Positions 53,905 to 62,567 of a stretch of DNA of 64,000 nucleotides are shown one piece after another; the stretch's first letter is position 1, and each line of letters opens with the position of its first letter. The DNA is from Synergistaceae bacterium. Lineage in GTDB: Bacteria; Synergistota; Synergistia; Synergistales; Aminobacteriaceae. Location: the NCBI GenBank assembly GCA_017451025.1, contig JAFSSM010000049.1, positions 28,162 through 92,161 of the forward strand. Reading direction: 5' to 3'. The position numbers and the translations under genes are program-made. The notes below the pieces were generated by a model, which searched no databases, was not told the origin of the DNA, and saw nothing but the letters and a program-made list of their open reading frames with translations.

Positions 53905-54848
53905 TGAAGGAGATCGGCGGATATTTTGGGCTTGAGGATTTCGCTGGCAGGGAGTATTACCCTGAGCTTGTGGCGGTGAATCACGCGAACAACGGCCTTG
54001 CGTACTTGATTAAGGCGCGGAAGATTCGGAAGCTGTATATTCCTTGCTGGCTGTGCAGTTCTGTGGCTGGACTTTGCAGGCGTGAAGGGTGTGAGTTCGA
54101 GTACTATCACGCAGGCGAAGACTTTTTGCCCGAGTTTGGCGTTACGCTTGGCGAAGGGGAATACCTTTACGTCGTGAACTATTACGGCCAGCTTGAGGAT
54201 GATGTGATTCTGGAGCTGAGGGCACGGCACGGAAATATTATCCTCGATAATGTGCAGGCATTCTTTGCGCGTCCGATTGCGGGGATAGACACGCTGTACA
54301 GCTGCCGAAAATTCTTCGGAGTACCTGACGGCGGATATGTGTCTACTGAAGCACGGCTGCCTGAGACTTTGCCCGTTGATGTGTCCATGAACAGAATGAA
54401 GCATGTACTTGGCCGTTTCGAGGTGTGTGCGTCGGAATATTACGCTGACTTTGCGGCGAACGAGAAGACGTACAGGGACTTGGAGCTTCGCGGGATGTCG
54501 AAGCTGACTCATAACCTGCTGAGGGCGATAGACTACGAGGCAGTGAGAAGGAAGCGCGAGAAGAATTTTGGTGTGCTTCACGAGCTTCTGGGTGAGACTA
54601 ACCGCTTGAAGGTTCACGCAGTGTCGGGACCGTATATGTACCCGTATTACTGTGAGGATGGAGTGAGAGTCAGGAGGGAGCTTCAGGCTAAGAAGATATA
54701 TATTTCGAAGCTGTGGCCTGGAGTTCCGGAAGAAGCCAGCGATATGGAGAAGGATTATGCGGAAAATATTTTGCCGCTGCCAGTGGATCAGAGATATTCG
54801 CCGGAGGATATGAGGTATGTTGTTGGTGAGCTGAGGTCTTGCCTGTGA
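53904..54848 (+). CDS. Short PLP-dependent aminotransferase-like protein (DegT-like)
   Basis: The 314-residue protein resembles the large domain of DegT/DnrJ/EryC1 aminotransferases, here reduced. A substrate loop VAVNHANNGLAYLIKA takes the place of the usual glycine-rich start. DNVQAFFARP carries the Asp that contacts the PLP ring nitrogen, and SCRKFFGVPDGGYV carries the candidate Schiff-base lysine. The family usually has 350-400 residues. It may aminate a sugar or another keto group for the ATP-grasp enzymes upstream. The substrate is unknown. The ATG overlaps the preceding stop. Confidence 0.78.
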   Translation: MKEIGGYFGLEDFAGREYYPELVAVNHANNGLAYLIKARKIRKLYIPCWLCSSVAGLCRREGCEFEYYHAGEDFLPEFGVTLGEGEYLYVVNYYGQLEDDVILELRARHGNIILDNVQAFFARPIAGIDTLYSCRKFFGVPDGGYVSTEARLPETLPVDVSMNRMKHVLGRFEVCASEYYADFAANEKTYRDLELRGMSKLTHNLLRAIDYEAVRRKREKNFGVLHELLGETNRLKVHAVSGPYMYPYYCEDGVRVRRELQAKKIYISKLWPGVPEEASDMEKDYAENILPLPVDQRYSPEDMRYVVGELRSCL

Positions 54849-54856
54849 TGAAGAAG

Positions 54857-54893
54857 AGCTGTCCCCGAAGCTTGAGGACAGCTTCATAATTTT
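54857..54893 (+). terminator. Rho-independent terminator of the ATP-grasp cassette
   Basis: AGCTGTCC (54857-54864) pairs perfectly with GGACAGCT (54876-54883). TCATAATTTT follows. It ends the cassette and faces the converging toxin gene. Confidence 0.75.
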
Positions 54894-54897
54894 GTGG

Positions 54898-55224
54898 TTA
54901 GAACAGCTCAGAGTGCGTGCCGATCCTGTAGAAAACTACCACTTCAAACCGGGACTTCTTACTCATCTGGTACACCACCAGCAAATCACCCTTGACGTGC
55001 AACTCCCTGAAGCCTTCCCAATCGCCGCTTAGCTTGTGGTCGCGCCAGTCAGCTGTAAGAGGCCCTTCATTCATCATCAGCAGTGATATAGCTTCCTTGA
55101 TGCGATGCATATCATGCTTGCCCGACCGCTCCAGTTTCTCCCAGTCTCTTTTGAAGTCAGCGTAATAGTGTATCTCTCTGGGAAACGGAGTGCGCCTGAG
55201 TCCGCTACTCTTCTGTGCCGTCAA
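54898..55224 (-). CDS. YafQ-like mRNA interferase toxin
   Basis: The 108-residue protein contains DHKLSGDWEGFRELHVKG followed by LLVVYQ and ends in VVFYRIGTHSELF, the typical end of the YafQ/RelE group, whose C-terminal His is catalytic. The TTG at 55224 has GGAGG 10 nt upstream and overlaps the antitoxin gene by 20 nt. A longer frame from 55341 would read far into the antitoxin. YafQ-type toxins cut mRNA on the ribosome. Confidence 0.85.
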   Translation of the reverse strand: MTAQKSSGLRRTPFPREIHYYADFKRDWEKLERSGKHDMHRIKEAISLLMMNEGPLTADWRDHKLSGDWEGFRELHVKGDLLVVYQMSKKSRFEVVVFYRIGTHSELF

Positions 55225-55432
55225 CTTCCTTGTCCTCCTCTTTACCCCTGCGAGCTTCCTCTCGGAGGTAACGGTCAATGCGCCTCTCCCACTCCGCAAT
55301 AATCTCCTGACCCTCTGCCATCGCACGAAGAGTCCGCTCATTGGTTATCCTCTTGCCGTCCTCGTCGTACATGTGCACGTTCCGCCAGTCAATTTTCGGT
55401 GCAGCTGCCTCACGCTCTAATACTGTTTCCAT
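55205..55432 (-). CDS. Putative antitoxin, unfamiliar family
   Basis: The 75-residue protein is upstream of and overlaps the YafQ-like toxin gene, the usual antitoxin position. It is acidic and helical (RAMAEGQEIIAEWERRIDRY), with a Glu/Lys-rich tail (EEARRGKEEDKEVDGTEE). It does not show the ribbon-helix-helix start of DinJ/RelB, the normal partners of YafQ. The ATG has AGGAGG 8 nt upstream. Function inferred from position and size. Confidence 0.65.
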   Translation of the reverse strand: METVLEREAAAPKIDWRNVHMYDEDGKRITNERTLRAMAEGQEIIAEWERRIDRYLREEARRGKEEDKEVDGTEE

Positions 55433-55491
55433 GTGTCTAACCTCCTAAGTGTTAATATTATGCATATTCTACAGCAAAGGAGGTACACACC

Positions 55492-55767
55492 ATGAGGCTC
55501 GATAAATTCCTGAAGCTCGCCCGTCTCGTCAAACGAAGAACTGTCGCCCAAGAAATGATTGAACTCGGTGCAGTCAGACTCGAAGGCAGAGAGTGCAAGC
55601 CCTCAGCAGAAGTCCGTGAAGGCAATGTGATTGAGATTGCGTACATCAACCGCGTCCTGAAGGTCAAAGTTCTGTGCGCAGACGAGGCAATCCTCAAACG
55701 CCCGAAGACCATTTCTTGGGAACAGCTCGACGAAAGGCCGGTAAAGCCCGACGAAAAACCGTTTTAA
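55492..55767 (+). CDS. S4-domain RNA-binding protein, RqcP/HslR-like
   Basis: The 91-residue protein is almost entirely one S4 domain: MRLDKFLKLARLVKRRTVAQ, then GAVRLEGRECKPSAEVREGN. This strongly resembles Bacillus RqcP (YabO), which works with RqcH in adding alanine tails to stalled nascent chains; HslR is a longer relative. A C-terminal extension of about 15 residues is added. AAAGGAGG precedes the ATG. No rqcH is in the window. Confidence 0.88.
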   Translation: MRLDKFLKLARLVKRRTVAQEMIELGAVRLEGRECKPSAEVREGNVIEIAYINRVLKVKVLCADEAILKRPKTISWEQLDERPVKPDEKPF

Positions 55768-57123
<1,356 letters not shown>

Positions 57124-57129
57124 GTCATC

Positions 57130-57555
57130 ATGGCGTTTGCAGATCCCGATATTATTCTTGACCAGGCAGGAGTCCGTCAGGTAGTCTCTACCGACAAGGC
57201 TCCTGCCGCAATCGGCCCCTACTCTCAGGCAATCAAGGCCGGAGAGTTCCTCTATGTGTCAGGTCAGATTCCAGTTGACCCGGCAACCGGCAATGTACCC
57301 TCAGCAATCGCAGATCAGGCCAGGCAGTCCCTCGAGAACCTGAAGGCTATAGTTACGGCGGCGGGGTACACTCTCGCAGATGTCGTGAAGACTACGGTTT
57401 TTGCGGCAGACATTGCGAACTTCGCGGAGATTAACGGAGTTTACGCAGAGTACTTCAGCAATGAAGCTCCGGCCCGTTCATTCGTTGCGGTGAAGGATCT
57501 TCCGAAAGGTGTCGGCCTCGAAATTGAGGCTGTAGCCTGGAGAAGAAAGCAGTAA
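57130..57555 (+). CDS. ridA: RidA-family imine/enamine deaminase
   Basis: The 141-residue protein matches RidA: APAAIGPYSQAIKAGEFLYV and SGQIPVDPATG near the start, and the signature PARSFVAVKDLPKGVGLEIE at the end, including the conserved Arg. RidA hydrolyses reactive 2-aminoacrylate. About 15 extra N-terminal residues are present, and the ribosome site is weak (AGGT), so the start may lie slightly later. Confidence 0.93.
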   Translation: MAFADPDIILDQAGVRQVVSTDKAPAAIGPYSQAIKAGEFLYVSGQIPVDPATGNVPSAIADQARQSLENLKAIVTAAGYTLADVVKTTVFAADIANFAEINGVYAEYFSNEAPARSFVAVKDLPKGVGLEIEAVAWRRKQ

Positions 57556-57579
57556 TTTTTTGGAGGTAATGTTTTAGAC

Positions 57580-57954
57580 ATGGCAGAAACTACAACAGCA
57601 GTATCGCCCTGCGGAGGGTCAGCCCCTTCAAGTTCGGGCGGTGCAGGCGGCGAGGCAGGAGCAGCCCAGCAGGGTGGACTTATGGGAATGCTCTTTCCCC
57701 TTGCTATATTCGTGCTGATTTTCTACTTCTTCATCATAAGACCCCAGAGGAAGCGCGATAAACAGCAGAAAAATATGATTGACAGCATCCAGCGGGGCGA
57801 TAACATCATCACAATTGGCGGCTTCTACGGTACAGTCCGTGAAGTCCGTGATGACTCGTTCCAGATTGAGATTGCTGAAGGCGTGCGCGTAACTATCCTG
57901 AAGTCAGCAGTTCAGGGCAAACGTGCAGCAGCAAAGACGGAGGCATCAGCTTAA
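57580..57954 (+). CDS. yajC: Sec translocon accessory protein YajC
   Basis: The 124-residue protein has an Ala/Gly/Ser-rich N-terminus and one membrane helix (GMLFPLAIFVLIFYFFIIRP). The conserved block RPQRKRDKQQKNMIDSIQRG and IITIGGFYGTVREVRDDSFQ follow. It belongs to the SecDF-YajC complex. Its stop overlaps the secD start (TAATG). Confidence 0.96.
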   Translation: MAETTTAVSPCGGSAPSSSGGAGGEAGAAQQGGLMGMLFPLAIFVLIFYFFIIRPQRKRDKQQKNMIDSIQRGDNIITIGGFYGTVREVRDDSFQIEIAEGVRVTILKSAVQGKRAAAKTEASA

Positions 57955-59339
57955 TGAACCGTGCGGATAGATTTCGTTTCTGGCTGGTAATTCTGGTAGT
58001 CGCTGCGGCGGGATGCTTCGCGTATTTCGAGAAGGATAACCTGAATCTCGGTCTTGACCTTAAAGGCGGAGCACACATTGTCCTTCAGGCAAAAGACACA
58101 CCCGAAAATCCTTTACGTGATGACAGCATAGACAGGCTTCTTGCAGTTCTGCGCAACCGTATCGACCAGTACGGAGTAGCTGAACCGATTATCCAGAAGT
58201 CAGGCTCGGACAGAATCATAGTTGACCTGCCCGGCATTCAGGACCCGGCGGCGGCACTCGAGCTTATTGGCAGAACTGCGCAGATGGATTTCCGTGAAGT
58301 CATCGACTCAACGGGAATGGCAACTCCTCCCGCACCGGTCAGGAGCAATTACGACAGCGATATACAGTTCGTGAACGCTCAGGAGAGGTGGCGGCAGGCA
58401 GTAGAGCAGATAAGCAACGCCAGCGCGGACCTCGTGGCGAAAGTCCCGGCTAACCCCGGCTCAATCGTTGCGCCCGGAGAGGAAGCCGGAAGGTTCTACC
58501 TGTTAGGGCCTGTGCTTCTTTCAGGAAAAGACCTCGTGAACGCGGAAGTTCAGCCTGACAGTCTGGGGCGTATGGGCGTTTCGCTGGAGTTCAACTCTGA
58601 GGGCGCAAGGCTCTTCGAGAACGCAACGGCAAGACTAATCGGCAAGCAGATAGCTATTGTGCTGGATAACGTAGTGATTTCCGCACCTGTGGTTCAAGAC
58701 AGAATCGCAGGAGGACGCGCGCAGATTACCGGGCGTTTCACCAACGAGGAAGCCGGCCGTCTCGCAATAATGCTCAAGGCCGGTGCACTTCCTGTAGCGG
58801 TCGAGATTGCGGAGAACCGTTCGGTCGGGCCGAGCTTGGGCGCTGACTCCATCAAGCAGGGACTTGAAGCCGGACTTTTCGGCGCGGCAATGGTGCTCGT
58901 GTTCATGCTGCTCTACTACCAGTTCAGAGGACTTGCGGCGGACGTTGCTCTTGCCGTTACGGTATTGCTCATCTTCGCGGGGTTGATTGCCTTCAACGCA
59001 ACTCTGACCCTCCCCGGAATTGCAGGAATAATCCTTACGCTGGGAATGGCGGTTGACGGAAACGTCCTCATCTACGAGCGCATTAGGGAAGAGCGCAACA
59101 CCGGCAAGACTCCGATGGCCGCCCTGGACTCCGGCTTCAGGAAGGCACTGGTTACCATTCTCGACTCGAACATCACGACGCTGATTGCGGCACTCGTTCT
59201 GTTCTACTTCGGCTCAGGCTCAGTCAGGGGCTTCGGCGTAACTCTGTCGGTCGGACTCGTCGCAAGCGTTTTCGCCAACATAGTTGTTACGAGAGCGATA
59301 CTTCAGCTTTTCGTGAAGAAAGGGGAGGCTAAGAGATGA
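57954..59339 (+). CDS. secD: Protein translocase subunit SecD
   Basis: The 461-residue protein has an N-terminal membrane helix and a periplasmic P1 domain (LNLGLDLKGGAHIVLQ at its start). Six-helix RND-type membrane blocks contain TLTLPGIAGIILTLGMAVDG, NVLIYERIREE and a late SVRGFGVTLSVGLVASVF. SecD uses the proton gradient to finish protein export. It overlaps secF by 4 nt. Confidence 0.97.
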   Translation: MNRADRFRFWLVILVVAAAGCFAYFEKDNLNLGLDLKGGAHIVLQAKDTPENPLRDDSIDRLLAVLRNRIDQYGVAEPIIQKSGSDRIIVDLPGIQDPAAALELIGRTAQMDFREVIDSTGMATPPAPVRSNYDSDIQFVNAQERWRQAVEQISNASADLVAKVPANPGSIVAPGEEAGRFYLLGPVLLSGKDLVNAEVQPDSLGRMGVSLEFNSEGARLFENATARLIGKQIAIVLDNVVISAPVVQDRIAGGRAQITGRFTNEEAGRLAIMLKAGALPVAVEIAENRSVGPSLGADSIKQGLEAGLFGAAMVLVFMLLYYQFRGLAADVALAVTVLLIFAGLIAFNATLTLPGIAGIILTLGMAVDGNVLIYERIREERNTGKTPMAALDSGFRKALVTILDSNITTLIAALVLFYFGSGSVRGFGVTLSVGLVASVFANIVVTRAILQLFVKKGEAKR

Positions 59340-60199
59340 GCGCACTTAATTTAAACTTCGACTTCATGAGCCGCAGGAAACTTGCTCTCACGATAAGCCT
59401 CGTCCTTGTGATTGCGAGCGTAATACTTCTGCTCACCAGAGGTCTCAATCTCGGAATAGACTTCACCGGCGGAAATGTCATTCAGGCAGAATTTGACAGC
59501 AGGCCGGAGATTGACGGAGTGAGGCAGACGATTTCCGGGACAGTTGCGAGCGGAGCGATGATCCAGAATTTCGGCGAGAAGGGAATCATAATCCGTACCA
59601 ACGAGGACACGGAGGAGAGCCGCGAGAACGTGGTCAAGGCTCTTCAGGCAGCTTATCCCGATATGAAGGTTACGGGCTTCGAGAAGGTAGGGCCGGTTGT
59701 AGGCGGAGAACTTCGTCGTCAGGCAATCATAGGCGTATCGATCGCGCTTGTTGCGATATTAATCTACATAACACTGCGCTTCCAGTTCAGGTTTGCAGTG
59801 GTGAGTGTTATACCGCTGGTGCACGACGTGATTATCGCGCTGGGCTTCTTCAGCGTTACGCAGATGGAAATATCTTCGTCGTTCATTGCGGCAATTTTGA
59901 CGATAGTGGGCTACTCGCTGAACAACACGATAATCATTCTTGACCGTGTACGCGAGAACTGGGGAACACTTTCGCGCGATGGTATAGTGAACCTAGTGAA
60001 CAAGTCCCTGAACCAGACACTTGGCCGTACCATCAACACGACGCTGACTACGCTTTTCCCGGTGATTGCGCTGTGCGTGTGGGGAGGGCCTGTTCTTGCG
60101 GCGTTCAGCTACGCTATGCTGGTTGGAATTATTGCAGGAACTTGGAGTTCGATGTTTGTAGCTACAGGACTGCTCTGCGAGTGGCAGGGTAAGAAATAA
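59336..60199 (+). CDS. secF: Protein translocase subunit SecF
   Basis: The 287-residue partner of SecD has LNLGIDFTGGNVIQAEFD after the first helix. The membrane motif VPLVHDVIIALGFF appears as VIPLVHDVIIALGFFSV, and GYSLNNTIIILDRVREN is also present. The product is of normal length. It is followed by a strong terminator that closes the eno-to-secF run. Confidence 0.97.
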   Translation: MSALNLNFDFMSRRKLALTISLVLVIASVILLLTRGLNLGIDFTGGNVIQAEFDSRPEIDGVRQTISGTVASGAMIQNFGEKGIIIRTNEDTEESRENVVKALQAAYPDMKVTGFEKVGPVVGGELRRQAIIGVSIALVAILIYITLRFQFRFAVVSVIPLVHDVIIALGFFSVTQMEISSSFIAAILTIVGYSLNNTIIILDRVRENWGTLSRDGIVNLVNKSLNQTLGRTINTTLTTLFPVIALCVWGGPVLAAFSYAMLVGIIAGTWSSMFVATGLLCEWQGKK

Positions 60200-60215
60200 C
60201 TTTCAGGCATAATTT

Positions 60216-60255
60216 AGCCGGAGGCTCTCGTCAAAAAGGGCTTCCGGCTTTTTTG
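60216..60255 (+). terminator. Rho-independent terminator after secF
   Basis: AGCCGGAGGC (60216-60225) pairs over 10 bp with GCTTCCGGCT (60240-60249), followed by TTTTT. Confidence 0.9.
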
Positions 60256-60338
60256 TGCGCGGCCGCGAACAGGAGGTGAGCGGCCGGAGGGGGTTGGGGG
60301 CGGGAGGCACGATAGGAGGTCGTGCGGGCGGGAAAAAA

Positions 60339-60764
60339 TTACTTCCCCTCGTAGAACGCTCCCCTGACTTCACTAGTCTCAAGGAGTATGCTGGTCTGGT
60401 TAAACACTTTCAGGGCTTCATCCATAATGCTCTTGATGATTTCGGGCGTAGTGTCCAGGAAAATACACACAAGCGTATTCTCCGTGTAAACCTTGTCTGC
60501 TTCCTTGTCGTACCAGTAGCCTTGAGCCTCCTGGAATGTTGCGCCGCCGGTGTACTTCCTGGCTATCATGAACATTGCCTGCTTTGCCTCTTCGTGCCCG
60601 AAAACTTGCTCGTTAGTGTCCTTGTCGTTCAGTCCTACATACATAGTGTACTTAGTCTGACTCTCGGAACCGAATATGTCTCCTCTGTCCATCTCGCCGA
60701 AAATTAATGTTCCGGCCATAACTACAACTATCACGTACAAAACTAGCAGCGGTTTATTCTTCAA
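60339..60764 (-). CDS. Small secreted or membrane-anchored protein, DUF3574-like
   Basis: The 141-residue protein has an N-terminal hydrophobic helix (LLVLYVIVVVMAGTLIFG) and a small domain beginning YTMYVGLNDKDTNEQVFG. The pattern ATFQEAQGYWYD, ENTLVCIFLD and KSIMDEALKVFNQTSILLE resembles DUF3574, a domain of unknown function in small exported proteins. That similarity was judged by eye. The gene is alone on the minus strand between secF and ddl. The GC-rich 80 bp after it holds a small hairpin but no U-run. Confidence 0.7.
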   Translation of the reverse strand: MKNKPLLVLYVIVVVMAGTLIFGEMDRGDIFGSESQTKYTMYVGLNDKDTNEQVFGHEEAKQAMFMIARKYTGGATFQEAQGYWYDKEADKVYTENTLVCIFLDTTPEIIKSIMDEALKVFNQTSILLETSEVRGAFYEGK

Positions 60765-60814
60765 GATTAACCGCCTCCTTTCTGGAATAATTATAATATC
60801 AGCGAGGTGATTTT

Positions 60815-61732
60815 ATGGAAATTAAACATGTTGCGGTTTTGTGCGGAGGGGACAGCAAGGAACGCGAGGTATCACTCCGGAGCGGCAAGGCAGTGTGCGA
60901 TGCGCTGAACGAGGCGGGATTTTCTGCGGAGCTGTTCGACATAAGGACGCTGGCTGAGGCCGAAAAGGTGAAGGGATTTGACGGAGCATTTATCGCGATG
61001 CACGGGGACTGGGGCGAGAACGGAGAACTTCAGGCAAAACTTGAGGAGCTTGGCATTCCCTACACAGGCTCCGGACCGAAGGCGAGTGCTCTGGCAATGA
61101 ACAAGGAAAAATCGCAGGCACTCTTTGCGGAAAAAGGTCTGCCTGTTCCTGAAGGTTTAGTGTGGCCGGTTAGCTGTGAGGAAGTTATCGCGAAACTTGG
61201 CCGTGATGTTGTGGTGAAGCCATGTTCAGGCGGAAGCACAGTAGGCATAACGATAATTCGCGGCGTAACTCCTGAAGCTCTAGTCTCTGCGGCGAAAACC
61301 GCCGGCTCAAGCTACGAGGGTGATGTTCTGATTGAACGCTACATACCCGGACGTGAATTGACCTGTGCAGTCTGGAAACACGACGGCCATACTGAGGCAC
61401 TGCCGGTGATTGAGATTGCTCCGCACACCGGGTTCTATGATTACAGCAACAAGTACACATCAGGAGCAACGGAGTATCTTGTGCCTGCGCCAATTTCTGC
61501 GGAAGAGTCAGCGAGAGTCCGTGAACTTGCTGTAAAAGCTCATGAGGTGCTTGGATGTTCAGGGTATAGCAGGTCGGATTTCAGGCTGACTCCTGAAGGT
61601 GAAGCGTATATCCTTGAGGTCAACACTGCTCCAGGAATGACGGCAACGAGTCTTGTTCCGAAGGCGGCGCGTGCTGTGGGAGTAAGTATGCCTGATTTTG
61701 TGGCAGCAATAATGAACATGGCACACCTTTAG
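60815..61732 (+). CDS. ddl: D-alanine--D-alanine ligase
   Basis: The 305-residue ATP-grasp enzyme joins two D-alanines for peptidoglycan. Motifs are VAVLCGGDSKEREVSLRSG at the start, FIAMHGDWGENGELQ, the ATP loop PCSGGSTVGITI and the metal site AYILEVNTAPGMTATSLVPK. The gene has its own ribosome site and appears to be monocistronic or paired with the ankyrin gene downstream. Confidence 0.97.
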   Translation: MEIKHVAVLCGGDSKEREVSLRSGKAVCDALNEAGFSAELFDIRTLAEAEKVKGFDGAFIAMHGDWGENGELQAKLEELGIPYTGSGPKASALAMNKEKSQALFAEKGLPVPEGLVWPVSCEEVIAKLGRDVVVKPCSGGSTVGITIIRGVTPEALVSAAKTAGSSYEGDVLIERYIPGRELTCAVWKHDGHTEALPVIEIAPHTGFYDYSNKYTSGATEYLVPAPISAEESARVRELAVKAHEVLGCSGYSRSDFRLTPEGEAYILEVNTAPGMTATSLVPKAARAVGVSMPDFVAAIMNMAHL

Positions 61733-61825
61733 CAAGAATCTGGTGCACTGGATAGATTGACGATAACCGCCCTAAAATTACAACGCTTTTATTCTGTAAA
61801 AATTCAATGGAGGCGGTTTTTTGTT

Positions 61826-62353
61826 ATGAAGTCCGTTAAGTTGCGTGTATTTGTTGCTGTTGTTGCTGTAATGGCGTGTGCGTCGCAGGCGTTTGGTTTT
61901 CTCGAGATTCTGCAGGAGGCATTAGGAGACGTTGCTAAAGATAATGTAAAAGTTGTAATTAATGATCTTCTAGATGCCGGAACAGATTTAATTGGTGATT
62001 TCTTCAGTACTGATGAAGAGATGTTCTTCAAAACTGCACAGCGCGGCGGAGATGTAACTATCTACATCAAGAAGGGAATCGATGTGAACATTAAGGACAA
62101 GGTTGGCCGTACTCCATTATTCTACGCGGCAAATCATGGCAGGCTGAATACGGTCAAGACGCTGATAGATTCCGGAGCTGATGTCAGGATTGAGGACATG
62201 AACGACAAACGTGCACGGGACTATGCCTCCGACGTGGAGATACAGAAGACGCTTGATGATGCTGTAGGTATCTGGGGCTGGGTCAAGGATCATCCGTTCT
62301 GGACTGTGCTGATAGTCATAGTTGGACTGATTTTTATAGGAGCAGCTCACTAG
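61826..62353 (+). CDS. Exported ankyrin-repeat protein with C-terminal membrane anchor
   Basis: The 175-residue protein has a signal peptide (LRVFVAVVAVMACASQAFG). About two ankyrin repeats follow: VNIKDKVGRTPLFYAANHGR and LNTVKTLIDSGADVRIEDMN. A C-terminal membrane helix (FWTVLIVIVGLIFIGAA) ends the product. The ATG at 61826 follows TGGAGG; an in-frame TTG at 61757 would bury the signal peptide. Ankyrin repeats bind proteins, here probably in the periplasm. The partner is unknown. Confidence 0.85.
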   Translation: MKSVKLRVFVAVVAVMACASQAFGFLEILQEALGDVAKDNVKVVINDLLDAGTDLIGDFFSTDEEMFFKTAQRGGDVTIYIKKGIDVNIKDKVGRTPLFYAANHGRLNTVKTLIDSGADVRIEDMNDKRARDYASDVEIQKTLDDAVGIWGWVKDHPFWTVLIVIVGLIFIGAAH

Positions 62354-62362
62354 AAAAATATT

Positions 62363-62400
62363 GCCGGGATGCTGTGAAAAATGGTGTTCCGGCTTTTTTT
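62363..62400 (+). terminator. Rho-independent terminator after the ankyrin gene
   Basis: GCCGGGA (62363-62369) pairs with TTCCGGC (62387-62393), followed by a run of seven T. Confidence 0.9.
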
Positions 62401-62471
62401 GTGAAGTCCCCAACAAAAATTACTCTCTATTCTACTGAATTACACGTAGATTTGATTTTGTCCTTGCGTGT

Positions 62472-62477
62472 TATAAT
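62472..62477 (+). promoter_or_regulatory. Candidate -10 box for the hydratase gene
   Basis: TGTTATAAT (TATAAT at 62472-62477) is an extended -10. The leader to the ATG is then about 85 nt, AT-rich, without a recognised riboswitch. Confidence 0.45.
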
Positions 62478-62567
62478 TCAGGAAACAAAATTTTAGTTCA
62501 CACTCACAAATTTTCACGACATTACTTTTAGACACAAAAAATATATATCTGAGGGGGTATAACCTTA

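Noticed and set aside
53880..54887. Minus-strand frame of 335 codons opposite the PLP enzyme gene
   Set aside because: The PLP enzyme has conserved motifs, an overlap start and operon context; the opposite frame has none of these and runs through the terminator.
60257..60338. GC-rich stretch after secF as a possible RNA gene or attachment site
   Set aside because: Only a short hairpin (GCACGA/TCGTGC) is visible; there is no promoter, terminator or direct repeat.
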